In this document: in pieces, positions 1-11,002 of the stretch
Layout of the letters: each line of letters opens with the position of its first letter
How positions within the stretch are numbered: position 1 is the first letter of the stretch
Source: Acanthamoeba sp. SK_2022b
Taxonomy: Eukaryota > Discosea > Longamoebia > Acanthamoebidae
Reading direction: 5' to 3'
Assembly: GCA_027943245.1 (NCBI GenBank)
Contig: JANDJZ010000556.1
Coordinates: forward strand, 1-39,162
Length of the DNA: 39,162 nucleotides
The notes under the pieces: generated by a model
The model's input: only the letters and a program-made list of their open reading frames with translations
Told to the model about the DNA's origin: nothing
The model's database searches: none
Position numbers and translations under genes: made by a program

Positions 1-3
1 GCA

Positions 4-37
<34 letters not shown>

Positions 38-2645
38 GTGTGTGTGTGTGTGTGTGTGTGTGTTGTGTGTTGTGTGTGTTGTGTGTGTGTGTGTGTGTGT
101 GTTGTGCGCACCGCTTGTTGATTCGGAGGAAGGAGGAGTAGGCGAGAGCCTCGATCGTCTGCGTTACATCGTTGTAGTCCAAATCGACGTCTATCACGGC
201 ATCGAATATCTCGCCATCGCCGTCGCTGTCCCAACGCGAAGCCACGCACGCACACGCACAGGGCAGGCGTGAGACACACACGTGGATGCTGAGAACGAGA
301 AAGGGAGAGGGAGAGGGAGAGGCGTACATGTGGCTGGCCCCGTTGACCTTCTTGACCTCGCGTTCCTTCTCCCGCTCGATTTCGAGCTCCTTCTTCATGG
401 ACTCGAGCATCTGCACCTCCTTCTCCTTCCGCTTGAGCTCCTCCTTGAGCTCGGCCACCTCCCGCTCCTTCTTCTTGAGATCCTCCTTCTGGTCGACCTT
501 CACCTTGGCGTTCTTCTTGCCCTCCGGCTGCTGCTGCTGCTGCACCGACGGCGCTTCGGCCACCTGCGGCTGAGGCTGAGGCTGAGGCTGCTGCGCGGCA
601 GCCTTCTGCTTGGGCGACGTTCCGTTGGCCACGGCAGGCGCGTCCCTTGGTGGCTCCGCCGCGACCTTGGCCGGCTGCTGCGCGGGTTTCTCCGCGACCT
701 TGGCCGCCGCCGGCGCAGCCGCTGGCGCCTGCTGCGCGGCCTTGTCCGTCGTTGGTGACACGGGCTTGGCCTTCTGCTGCTGCTGCTGCTCCCTGAGCTT
801 CTGGGCCTGCTGCTGCTGCTGCTGTTCCTTGAGCTTCTGGGCCTGCTGTTGCTGCTCTTTAAGCTTCTGGGCCTGCTGCTGCTGCTGTTGCTGTTCCTTG
901 AGCTTCTGAGCCTGCTGCTGCTGGGCGACGAGCTCGGCCTGCTTGCGGGCGGCGTTCTCCCGTTCCCGCTGCTCGTGCTCCTTGCGCTCGCGCTCCTTGG
1001 CCTCGAGCTGCAACCGCTGCTGCTGCTGTTGGGCCGCCAGGGCCGCGGCGGCGGCGGCAGCCTCGGCGCGCTCCTTCTCCTCCTTCTCGCGCAGCTCGCG
1101 CTTGCGGCGCTCCTCCATCTCGATGCGTATCCGCTCCTCGATCTCCTTCCGCTTCTTCTCGATCTCCCGCATCTTGCGCTGCTGCTCCTCCTCGAGGCCC
1201 TTGCGCTTCTCCTCGAGCTCGAGTGTGCGCGCGTCGACGAACCGGTGCGTGCGCGACGACGGGTCGATGGCGATGCTGCCGCTGCCGGCGTAGTCCCTCT
1301 CCTCTTCCTCGTCGTCGTCGTCATCGTCGTCATCCTCCTCTTCGTCATCGTCGTCGTCGTCATCGTCGTCGTCGTCGTCTTCATCGTCGAGGTCGTTGCT
1401 GTCGACGCGGTAGGCGTGCGGGTGGACGTGAAGCGGGTGGCCGTGATGGTGATGCTGCAGGTCTCGCGCCATGAGGCCGCGCTGATGTTGCTGTTGGAGG
1501 TGCTGGAGGTGCTGGTGCTCCGCCGCGGACAGCAGCTTGCCCTCGCTCTTGGCGCCCTCGAGCCACATCAGCTTCCGCCGTTCGCGGCTCTCCATCTCGC
1601 GGATCCACTCGTGCTCCGACTCGGTCAGCTCCCGCTCGTCGGCGGCCGCCAGCAGGGCCTCCTCGTCCTTGGTCAGCAGACAGTCGCCGGCCTCGGACAC
1701 GAAGCCCATCGACGACTGCGGCGACGACTGTCGCCTGGCCGCCGCTGCCGTCGCCCTGTTGTTCATCATTCCGCCTGCGGGACCGTTCATCGCTCGAGCC
1801 TGTCCCGACATGTCGGGCTTCCCACAGGCCGCCGCCGCTGCGGCGCCGCCTGCTGATGGCTGCTGTTGCTGCTGAGCGCCGAGGTTCTTGGCAGCAGCGC
1901 CGGCGGCCGGCGACGGCGTCATCTTGGTCGGTGGGTCGGTGGCCTTCATCTGTCGCTCCTTCTCGCGCCGGAGGAGCTCCTTCTGTCGTCGCTCCCGCTC
2001 CTTCTCCTTCTTCTCCTTGTCCCGCTTCTTGGCGTCCTGCTTCCGCTTGGTGCGGCCCTTGATCTTCTTCTTCTGCTTCTCCATCATCTTCATCTGCAGG
2101 ACCTCCTTCTCGATCTCCTTCTCCCGCTCCCGCATCTCGATCTCCATCCGCTTGGCCTGCTCCCTTCGCAGCAATCGCTTCTTCTCCCGCTCTCGCTCCA
2201 ACCGCTCCTCTTCCTTCTTCTCCTTCTCTCGCTCCCTCTTCTTCTTCCTCCGCTCCTTCTTCTTCTCCTTCCGTTTTCGCTCCTTCTTTTCCGTTTCGGT
2301 TCCCATTTCGCCTGTTGTGTGTGTGTCGTGTGTTGTTTGTGGTGGTGGTGGTGGTGGTGGTGGTGGTGGTGGTGGTGGTGGTGGTGGTGGTGGTGGTCAC
2401 AATGAGCACCGGCCGCGGCGAGGCACCAAGCCACCAGGGCGGGGGGGAGGGGGAGGATCTTCGCTTTGGCTTACCTAATTTCTCCCCCTTTTCCTCCTTA
2501 CCCTTTTTACCTTGTATGTGATAGTCTTCGTCGTCGGCATCCGTGCGCAGCAGGTACAGCGTGTCCCCGTCCTGTATATTTCAGAGGCGTTAGTATGAGA
2601 GTTACTCTCAGCCTTGTTTGTTTCTCTCTCTCTCTCTCTCTCACC

Positions 2646-2683
<38 letters not shown>

Positions 2684-3809
2684 GTACGAATGTGTTGAAA
2701 TGGAGGAACAAGAAAACACACCTTGACAAGGTAGTGCCCCAGACACTCGTGGTCCTCCAGCGGCTGTTGGTACTTCTCAAAGTAGAGCTGCTGCTTCTCC
2801 GCTCGAATGCCCTGTGGAAAGGCGAAAGCGCATTGGGTGAGCTGTGTGCCCCGACACTGGCAGTACGTTACGCCAAACACACACACACACACAAGCGGTA
2901 CCGCTTTCTGTTCGATCAGCAGCTTGACGGCACCGATCGGGTCGGACGTCTTGGCCTCCAACCGGTAGACCAGGCCCTGATAGCCCTCCCTCTCCCTGCG
3001 CTTCGCGTCCCGCATCCGCTCCCTGTGCGTGCGACAAGGTCTGTGGGTCAGTCCCTCTCCATGCGAGAGCGCAGCTCGCGTTCCTCGTCACCCAGTTTGT
3101 AATGCGAACATTGCGGGAGAGATGAGAATGGGATTTGAGAAAGGGGGCGGGGGAGAGTAAATGAATTTAAAAAAAGAAAAAGAAAAAGAGATGATGCGGC
3201 AGAGCGGTGGAAGGAGAACCGTTGGTTCCTGTCGAGGTCGGCCGGAAGAGCGGACGCCGGTGGCACTGCGGCTAGGGCGGCATCGAGTGGAAGATGCTGC
3301 TGGGTGTACTGCTGCTGATAATGCGGATGGTGTAACTGTTGGAGTTGCTGCTGCTGTAGTTGTGTGAGGTGCTGGTGGTGTTGATGGTGCAGATGTCCGC
3401 ACGCGGGGGCGCCTCTGATGCCGCGGGGGTCCTTCAGCGCCGCCGCACACAAATCGCCCCCGGTAGGCGAGTGAACGAGCGCATGGGCGCCTAAACCATC
3501 GACTGCCACCGCTGCCGAGGGATTCGTCGCATCACCGCCGAGCACGCCCAAATTTTTGACAAAAAATGTGATTTTCTCGACGTAGAGGGAGATGCGGACG
3601 AAGAGCTGCAGGCACGACTCCTTCTGGATGTTGTAGTCGGCCAAGGATCTGCCATCCTCGAGCTGCTTACCAGCGCAGATGAGACGCTGGAGTTCCTTTG
3701 GCACGCCCTCCTTGTCGTGCACCTTCTGCTTCACGGTCTCCACCGTGTCCCCACTTTCCACCTCGAGCGTGATCGTCCGCCCCGAGAGGGCCTTCACGAA
3801 GATTTGCAT
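1..3809 (-). CDS. Dual ubiquitin-like domain / coiled-coil protein, 3' end cut by window edge
   Basis: Inferred exons (minus): 3809-3220, 3022-2902, 2811-2722, 2571-2511, 2311-328, 225-112, then an intron running off the left edge; phases agree at every join (986 codons visible). Residues 1-72 form a ubiquitin-like domain starting [12 protein letters not shown], with the QKES segment near its end but no Gly-Gly terminus. A His/Gln-rich linker follows, then a second ubiquitin-like fold (exons 2-4, from LVYRLEAK to DTLYLL). Exon 5 encodes a highly charged Lys/Glu/Arg coiled coil with poly-Asp, poly-Ala and four AQKLKEQ-type Gln repeats. The last visible exon is acidic ([14 protein letters not shown]). 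The lack of a processing site suggests a ubiquitin-receptor or scaffold role; no specific function is known to me. Alternative: the ATG at 2306 starts a separate gene, but phase and a good acceptor (acaacag) at 2312 support joining. Confidence 0.62.
6..105. repeat. Interrupted (GT)n microsatellite
   Basis: Roughly 100 bp of GT dinucleotides broken by TT interruptions. It lies just after the splice donor at 111-110 of the minus-strand dual ubiquitin-like gene, so it is intronic and reads as CA on the coding strand. Confidence 0.95.
2339..2397. repeat. (GGT)19 trinucleotide tract
   Basis: A perfect run of about 19 GGT units, CCA/ACC on the minus strand. In the joined model it sits inside the intron between exons 4 and 5 of the dual ubiquitin-like gene (2510-2312). 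Read as coding it would give poly-Thr or poly-His, but those frames do not lead into the GC3-rich frame of exon 5. Confidence 0.9.
2623..2681. repeat. Compound (CT)n(CA)n microsatellite
   Basis: About 20 bp of CT followed by about 35 bp of CA. It lies in the intron between exons 3 and 4 of the minus-strand dual ubiquitin-like gene. A shorter CA run at 2876-2894 lies in the preceding intron. Confidence 0.93.
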
Positions 3810-4329
3810 TTCGATGTCGTTCTACCGTGATGTCGTCAAGGGGGGAGCTGAGATAGCGGGCGAGGGCGATGTTCGAGTGCTGTTGACCAGTCGATTTCCT
3901 TCCTCCTCTCCCTCTTGGGGCTTCCTTCCCAATTCCCTCCAAAGAATAATCAAGTTTTAGGTAGGCCTAATTGATGTGCTGGTGATGACGGAGTGTTTCG
4001 TGGTCGTCCTCACCACGTCTCGTCCAGTATCGCTTCCCCAATTCACCACTTCGAGTAGGGCTCTAGCGAGTACGAGACGAGGGCAGGGTGGGGAATGCGG
4101 GCCGCCGGGATGAAGATGGAGGCCTCTCTGTTTCCACTTCCACGTTCCGGCTGCCCCCCCCCCGCCCACCAAAGAATAACGTCGACACTCGGAATGAAGA
4201 GAGACAAAATAGAAAATGTGCGGGAAAACAGACCGCAGCGAGACCCAAGAGCAAAGTGTGGTGTCATCATGGCACAACAAGTCTCTCTTGGCCACGAGCA
4301 GATAGGCGCGCGAAAAGTGTGTCCAGTTT
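3810..4329. other. Intergenic region between dual-UBL start and BRO1 gene stop
   Basis: This 520 bp separates the start codon of one minus-strand gene from the stop codon of the next. It should hold the promoter of the dual ubiquitin-like gene and the 3' UTR of the BRO1 gene. Open frames here lack codon bias and splice support. A C-run lies at about 4156-4166. I see no convincing gene. Confidence 0.5.
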
Positions 4330-6161
4330 CTAGAAGATGTCGGTGTACTCGGGCTCGGGTTGAACGAAGGGCTCGACCTTGACCACCGACTTGCCCTCGG
4401 GCAGCCCCAAGACGCGGCTGTCCACTTCCTGCCATACGCACATAGGGCTGAGCAAGAGGCGCACGCGTAGAAGGAGCACACGGAACGCGGTGGACTTCTA
4501 GGCAAAGGTACCTTTTGCACCCAGACGTGGTTGTTCTGCATGTTGTACAGACGGAAGACGTGCCCTACGTCATTTTGTATCGCCAGCAACTCCTTCATGT
4601 ACGGGAACAGGGGGTTGGCTTCCTTCTGTGCCTCACAGGCGCACGTAAAGCGAGTCGTATCAGCAAACCCTCTTCTCATCAGTGGCCCCTCCCTCCCAAA
4701 GCCCGAGCGCGTACGAATGGCTTGATGGTCTGTATGGTGTCATAGGCCAGCCGGGCATACGAGACTGCGTGCCCCAGCTTCTCCTGCTCGTAGTGGCTGG
4801 CGGCCAGCAGCCGGCTGCACACGGCCTTGTTCATCGTGACCTGCGTTACAGGAGGCCGAGCGGCTGCTGTGAGTCGCTAGAGACATGTCTGCTTCAGATA
4901 GCACGTCGGTTAGTGGGGCAGCTTACCTGAAGCTGCAAGTACTTGAGGAAGTGCTTGTTGACGAGCCGCTGGTTGGGATACATCTTGGTGAGGGACAGCG
5001 CGTTCTCGAACATGTGGCACACCTAAATCGAGGCCATGCAACAGGAAGGTTAGGGTCGCGTCATTGAAATGAGAAGCCGCATAGAGACATAGACACGGAG
5101 AGAAATGATGAGCTCGCACGGACCTCGGCCGAGAGCTTGGCTACGATGCCCTTCTTCATGCCATCAGCGAGAGCTTTCTTGATGGTCACTTGCTGCGCGA
5201 GGGCGAGGCAGACCCTGTAACGATCCACTCAATGTCAGCGCACGTCCACCCAGGGCGCCACCAATGGACAGAGAGAGAAACGGAGATCGAACACAGAGAG
5301 AGCCCTAGCGATGTTCTGGTTGCACTCCACTGCGGTCTCTCGGTCCGCGATGCCGACCCATCGCGGGATCTCTGCACGAGCGGCACGACAACGCCTTAAG
5401 AACGGGCGCCCGCACACAGGCGCCGAGGCGAGGCAGATGAAGCGCACCCGTGTCGGCCAGGTGGGTGAATATGCCGGCGGCCTTGCGAAGCAGCAGAGCC
5501 GCCAGCTTGAGGTCTTCGTCGGGATGGCCGCCACCCGCGCCCGAGTACAAGACCTCGCTCGCGCGACGAGCGTAGCCCAGCCCGAGCGTCTGTTTGTAGG
5601 CGAGCGTGAGTAGGTGCGACAGGCGCCATAGCCCAAGTCGAGCGGGAGGTATGGGTGTACGTTGAGGGTCATGACGAGCTCAAAGTGGAAGTCCCAGTCG
5701 AGGTACATCTTTCGCGAGCCGGTCGTCTTGTGCTTGGTCTTGCGAAGGGACGAGGTCCACTTGAAGCTCAACGGCTCAGCCAGGTGCAGGCGCGGCTGGT
5801 TGGTGAGCGCACAGGCGAGGCCACAGAGCGACGGCAGGTATCGCTCGGCCTTCTGCAACGCCAGAGCCGTGCTCACGTCCCCGCCCCCGCTGGGGGTGAG
5901 CGCGGCGTAGAGCTCGTCCCGCAGGGCAGACGTGCGCGCTATGTTGCCTCGTGACGCACCGTCCGTGGTGTGGAGGGACCGCTGGATGGCGACAGGTCCC
6001 GCCTTGGGCAGACGAAAGGGGAAAATGATCACGGGCTGCAGGCCCTTGCCTCCACCTGCTTCATCGTCGCTCGAGTTCTGCATCCTCCCTCTTCTTCTTC
6101 GTTTGTCTCCCGTTTTTCTACCAGGCCTTGTCGCAGGAATTTCCTTGTCTTTTCTCATCAT
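4330..6161 (-). CDS. BRO1-domain protein, BROX-like
   Basis: Eight exons (minus): 6161-5661, 5589-5448, 5371-5293, 5214-5124, 5022-4927, 4840-4715, 4631-4512, 4428-4330. They join in frame to 417 residues, close to human BROX (about 411). BRO1 hallmarks are FKWTSSL, an [15 protein letters not shown] helix, then [13 protein letters not shown] and GIVAKL, the family signature where ALIX/Bro1 proteins read LAQAQE. It ends at [15 protein letters not shown], matching the short BROX C-terminus but without a CaaX prenylation box. BRO1 domains bind ESCRT-III CHMP4/Snf7, so an endosomal or nuclear-envelope ESCRT adaptor is inferred. There is no V-domain or long Pro-rich tail, so this is not a full ALIX. 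A downstream ATG at 6083 is an alternative start. The exon 3 to 4 border is the least certain. Confidence 0.86.
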
Positions 6162-6308
6162 TTCTTTATGAGCGCAATTTGGTTGCTGACGTCAGAAGTG
6201 CTGCGGTGGACCAGTGGCGGACAGCCGCGTCGCTCGCAGACTCCGTTTTTTGCCTGCGGAGAAGACTTGGAGGGAGTGTTGACGCTCGCGGTCGCGAAAT
6301 CGTACGAG
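6162..6308. promoter_or_regulatory. Shared divergent promoter region, BRO1 gene / DnaJ gene
   Basis: Only 147 bp lie between the start codons of two divergently transcribed genes, so both promoters and both 5' UTRs must fit here. I see no clear TATA box. A TGACGTCA CRE/ATF-type palindrome is present at about 6187-6194, sensible for an ER chaperone but unproven. Confidence 0.5.
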
Positions 6309-8207
6309 ATGGGAGCAGCAGTTGCCGGATGGCGTGTATCGGTGGCAGTAGGCGTGGCGCTGGGCGTGCTCGTCTTCCTTGTGTGTGCATGGGAGGTGAG
6401 CGCAGGCGAGGACTACTACGGCCTGCTGGGACTCGACCGAAGCGCATCCGATGCTGACATTAAGCGTGCCTACAAGAAGCTCGCTCTTAAGTGGCACCCC
6501 GATGTTTACAAGGGAGCCGACCAAGAGGAGGCTAAGAAGAAGTTCCAGAAGCTCTCTCATGGTGCGCCCATCTGGGATTTTATATTTGTTGTTCCCTTTC
6601 ATTCGTGTTTCCGGATTTGCTGCGATTTTGAGGTGATTTTGAAGATTGAGCATGTGTAGGATGTAGATGAGCGTGGATGCTGAGCGTAAGTGTCACAACA
6701 CTCACCTAGCATTTATGTCTGGGTTTAGCCTACGAAATCCTGAAGGACAAAGAAAAGCGTGGCATCTACGACAAGTACGGAGAGGAAGGCCTCAAGCAGC
6801 AGGGCCAGCGTGGTGGCACCGACCCCTTCGATCTCTTTAACTCCTTCGGCTTTGGCTTCCCCGGCGGCCAGCGCGGCCAGCGCCACGAAGGTAAGACCGA
6901 CACCTCTCCGACTCTCTGACCATCGTTTCCTTCTCTCCCCTCCTCTACACCTTCACGTGTCCGTGCGTTTGCATTCGCCTGCGCGCATCTCTTCGCCTTC
7001 TACTGAACGTGTGCGTTCTCACAAACCTTCGCGCAGAGGAGAGGGTCGGCCCGCCGCTGCACGTCGAGTTGGAGGCCACGCTCGAGGACCTCTACAACGG
7101 CCGCTCCCTCACCGTCACGCACAAGAAGCAGGTCCTTTGCCACCGCTGCCGCGGGACCGGCGCCGAGAACCCCGACGAGGTCATGAAGTGCCCTGTCTGC
7201 GGCGGCTCCGGCGTTCGTCTCATCACCCAGCAGCTGGGCCCCGGCTTCATCACCCAGACTCAGACCACGTACTTTTGCTCGCTCGCTCGCTCGCTCGCTC
7301 TCGTGTGCGCTCGGGTCGATCGCTGCGTTGCTAAACGGCGGCTCTCTTTCTTGGCCTAGTTGCGACAAGTGTGGAGGTAAGGGCAAGATCGTCAAGGGCA
7401 CCTGCCCCGCCTGCAAGGGCCACAAGGTGGAGAGCGGCGAGGACACCATCACCGTCATCGTCGAGAAGGGCATGCGCGATGGCCACGAAATCGTACGATG
7501 CCATGTTACCTCTTCGCCTTGGGCATGACTAACAAACAATTTATTTATTTATTTATTTATTTATTTATATTTTAAATTTATGTTAAACAGAATTTCCAAG
7601 GCGAGTCGCATGAGCATCCGGACTACCAGCCCGGCGACCTCATCTTCAAGATCACGACCGTTCCCCATGCTCGCTTCATCCGCAAGGAGAACGATCTCTA
7701 CATGAACGCCACCATCAGCCTCCTGCAGGCCCTCGTCGGCTTCAAGAAGACTTACAAGCACCTCGATGGACACGTCATCACCATCGAGCGCAGCGGCGTC
7801 ACCAAGCCCGGTGCGTAGCCTATTCTCCCCTCGCCGGCTGCCGCCTTTCAAGTCTTCTCACGTCGAATTCTTTGGCTCTTTCCGCTTCACTCCGTTGCGC
7901 ACAGGTCTCGTCATGACCGTGCCCGGCGAGGGCATGCCCATGTACGAGGACCAGAGCCGGTTCGGCGACCTGCATGTCGAGTTCACTGTCAAGTTCCCCA
8001 CCAGCGTCACCGACGAGCAGAAGGAGGGTATGCGCGTCTTCTCTCTCCCTCTCTCTCTCCTTGCGTCGTCCCTCTTGGTCTTGTTGTGTCGCGTGAGGCT
8101 CATGCGGAGAACGGCGACTGTGTGCGCGCATAGGTTTCAAGAAGCTTCTGAAGAAGGAGAAGAAGGACGGTTCCGAATCGAGAGCCAGCGATAGGAGCGA
8201 ACTGTAG
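6309..8207 (+). CDS. ER-lumenal DnaJ (Hsp40) chaperone, Scj1/ERdj3-type
   Basis: Seven exons: 6309-6561, 6729-6890, 7037-7268, 7360-7492, 7591-7810, 7905-8027, 8134-8207, giving 398 residues. Residues 1-32 are a hydrophobic signal segment. A J domain follows (about 33-105) with HPD at 63-65, then a Gly/Phe region. The Cys-rich domain has [24 protein letters not shown] and a degenerate fourth repeat, CPACKGHK. Two C-terminal substrate-binding domains end in a Lys-rich tail. The protein should stimulate BiP ATPase and deliver unfolded secretory proteins. It ends in RSEL, which may be a weak KDEL-like retrieval signal. The ATG at 6309 was chosen because it begins the signal peptide. Intron 4 carries an (ATTT)n repeat. 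Confidence 0.93.
7539..7567. repeat. (ATTT)n tetranucleotide repeat in DnaJ intron 4
   Basis: About seven ATTT units just before the acceptor at 7589-7590. The AT richness contrasts with the flanking GC-rich exons. Confidence 0.9.
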
Positions 8208-8603
8208 AACTACACCCGCGACGATCGACCTCACCCGCACGCGCACCACCGTCATTCACTCCATTCCATTCCATCTCCATTCCCCAGGAAAGATTTTCTC
8301 AGCACGACTGCTTCGTTCCCCCGAGAGAGAGAGAGAATGGTTATTTATTATCGAGGGCGAGAGGAAAAGAGAGAAGAAAGCGAGGACGACGATGATCACG
8401 AACGACCACTGCTAAGCGATAGAGGACACAAGAGAGAGAGAGAGAGAGAGAATGTCGCCCCGGTCATCGAATAAACGTGGCCTTGCGCGTGTGAGAGGTG
8501 CACCTCCACTTGCATGTATGAAGAAGGATAGAGACAGGTGCCTTGGTAGTGACAAGAGGCTTCCGCTCTTTCCTTCAGCCTCCAGCTCTGCTCTCTCATC
8601 TGC
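8208..8603. other. Convergent intergenic region, DnaJ 3' end / paralogue B 3' end
   Basis: About 400 bp between two facing stop codons. It has purine-rich GA runs (about 8322-8335 and a longer one at 8431-8452) and a possible AATAAA-type signal at 8470-8475 on the plus strand. No coding sequence is supported. Confidence 0.5.
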
Positions 8604-10213
8604 TCACTCTTTCTCTAGCTCGCCAAGGTCTTGCAGCAGCTCTCTTTCCCGCTCTTCCCACTCTTCTCCTCTCGGTCTGATTGCTTCCTCTCGCTTGAAC
8701 GACTTGAGCCATTTCTTTGCTTCCTCATGCATTCGACGCGCGAGCTCTTCTTCCCCCTCTTGTGTTCGCCTCCGCTTCGAGCCGCTGCCATAACCACAAC
8801 AACGAACATATCCAACGTTGAAAAGGGATATCAGCACCCTCCTGGAAAAGAGGCTGCGAGCAATCAAGGAGCACACTGACCTTTGATCCTCCCTCTTCTG
8901 TGTGTCAGGCCTCTGCTCGTTGAGCACGACGAGCAGTCGCTTCACGTCCTCGTTAATAGAGGTGACCCGCCAATCGGGTATTCTCCAGATCTGGTTGACA
9001 CGAGCAACGATAAACCTGGCCACAGGGCTGTAGGCCGAGCCCGCCCGCAGCTCTCGGAACAGAGGCCGAAGGAATCGGCGCGCAGCCTGCCCCTGGTTCT
9101 CCTCCTCGGCGCAGAAGCGGAGAAATTCGCTCTCGGTCTGTGTTTCCCAAACCGCGTGTGAGATGGCGTGCGCAAGGTGTAAGCATCAATCATGAGAAAA
9201 GGGAAGCCAAAGAAGGCGCATCACCTGCTCGATGTCGTCCAGGACGTTTGTCCAATCGCTCTTTGAATCCTCTTCCCGCTGCTCTTCCATCCGCTTACAC
9301 TGTTGGATGAGCAGCTCGCGCAGTATTTCGTCCTCTTCCTTCCTACACTCGGCCCTCCACTCCTACACGCGCATTGACCACATCCATTCAGATGAGTGTT
9401 GAATTCCTCTTAAGACAAGTGCACCATCTTCCTACCGAGAATGCTTGCTGTTGAGCTTGAATAACGTGAGACTTGACTTCCTCTAGCAGCTCGCTGATAC
9501 AGAGCTTGATCAAATCGCTGGCAGAAAGCTGCGCGCTCTTGCCGCCTGGCCCAGCGATGCTCGCAAGGACATCCCCGCCGCGTTGCTCGACCCGGCTTAA
9601 AATTGCCTCGCGTCTCTCGTCGCTGTAGAATGTCGATCCTGTTGACTCGATGGTCCACAGTCTCTTCATCGTAGTCGCGTAGCTTGCGTTGAGCCTGTCG
9701 ACGTACGACGGCATACCCTTGCTCAACTTGGCTTGGGCCGCGAGAACGTGCATCTTCAATTCGCTGTACTTGCATGCGAGCAGGTCATGGAAGGGTTTCA
9801 GCGTTGGCCAAAGCTTGGCCGAGCGAGCCTTGACGATTAATCTGAACAGATCGAAAGTGTGGTGTCGCGCCGAGTAGAGGTATGGGTTGAAGTTAAAGAC
9901 CTGCAGGCTGCGCTTGAGCGTATCGAGGAATCTGTTCATCGAACGGTAGCCACCAAACTTGGGCACGGCCAACGCGAACAGTTTGATGACCTTGTAGTCC
10001 GCCTGGTGGCACCCTAGACTCACGTCCCCGGGTGAACCGCGGGTGACCCAAACGAGCGAAGGAGAGAGGTCGTCGTTTTCCAATCGCGGGAAAAAGCCGG
10101 CCTGGTGGAGTGAGGCCACATCGCCCACTGTTCCGGTCCCTTCGACGAAATGGAGGAGCATGTCCACTGGGCAGTCCGGATCCGCCTCTCCTGTGGTAAA
10201 GATATCATCATGG

Positions 10214-10245
<32 letters not shown>

Positions 10246-10948
10246 TGTGAGGTCATAAGTGTAGAATAGCAGTGCCCTCCAGACAAACGATTGGCTGGTA
10301 CCTTTTCTATGGACAGCTGGCTCTATGCTCATCTCCATACTATGCATGAAGCTTGGCCCAGCATACTCCAGGAGCTAGAGGCAATATGGGGCCATAAGCG
10401 CATGCGAAACTCAACGCGTGCGTGGGGATGGAGTAAGACGTACGTCGCAGATCTCGATGCTCTTCGCCGCAAGCTCCTGCGAGCAGGTTTCCGTGACGAA
10501 CTCCTTGAAGGCAGCCTTCAGGCCAGGCGCACCAAACAGGCCGACCTTAAAAGGTGTGGCCCGGCTTGCGTCGAGGGCAGCCACTTTCTCTTTGAATCCA
10601 TCCAGGTCCATGGCCTTCTCATCGACGCCAATCCTTCGGAGCTTGCCGCGCAGCTCTTCCAGGTGCTCCAGAGCTGTTTGCACCTCTTCATGCAGTTGGG
10701 GACTCTTCTCCTCGGCGTTCTCTCTGATCGAGACTTGGTCCCAGCTGCGTTTTCGGGTTGGCGGCGATGGCTGTTCCATTGAGGCCACGAGGGACTGGGT
10801 ACAGCTGACCGGACTCTTTTGCTGAAAGTAAGTTAGACCAAGAAAGAAGGTAAAGTGGGGCAATAATACCTCCTGAGGGGAGACATCCGCTGGCGTGTCA
10901 GATTCACGTGTAGGCAACGGCTCCGAACCCGAATGGGCCTCATTCTAA

Positions 10949-11002
<54 letters not shown>

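Noticed and set aside
282..1856. Plus-strand Leu-rich and Cys-rich open frames
   Set aside because: Mirror frames of the Lys/Glu/Gln-rich coiled-coil exon; the minus frame has the GC3 bias and joins to ubiquitin-like exons.
2090..2434. Apparent poly-His protein across the GGT tract
   Set aside because: It spans the inferred intron and enters exon 5 out of the biased frame.
3048..3219. Extension of exon 1 of the dual ubiquitin-like gene through the T-rich stretch to the TGA at 3048
   Set aside because: A donor at 3219 joins in phase to the exon beginning at 3022, which completes the second ubiquitin-like domain; the extension is AT-rich and Phe/Leu-rich like an intron.
10951..11001. Possible CRISPR or tandem satellite array
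   Set aside because: It is a simple CA microsatellite without spacers; the genome is eukaryotic.
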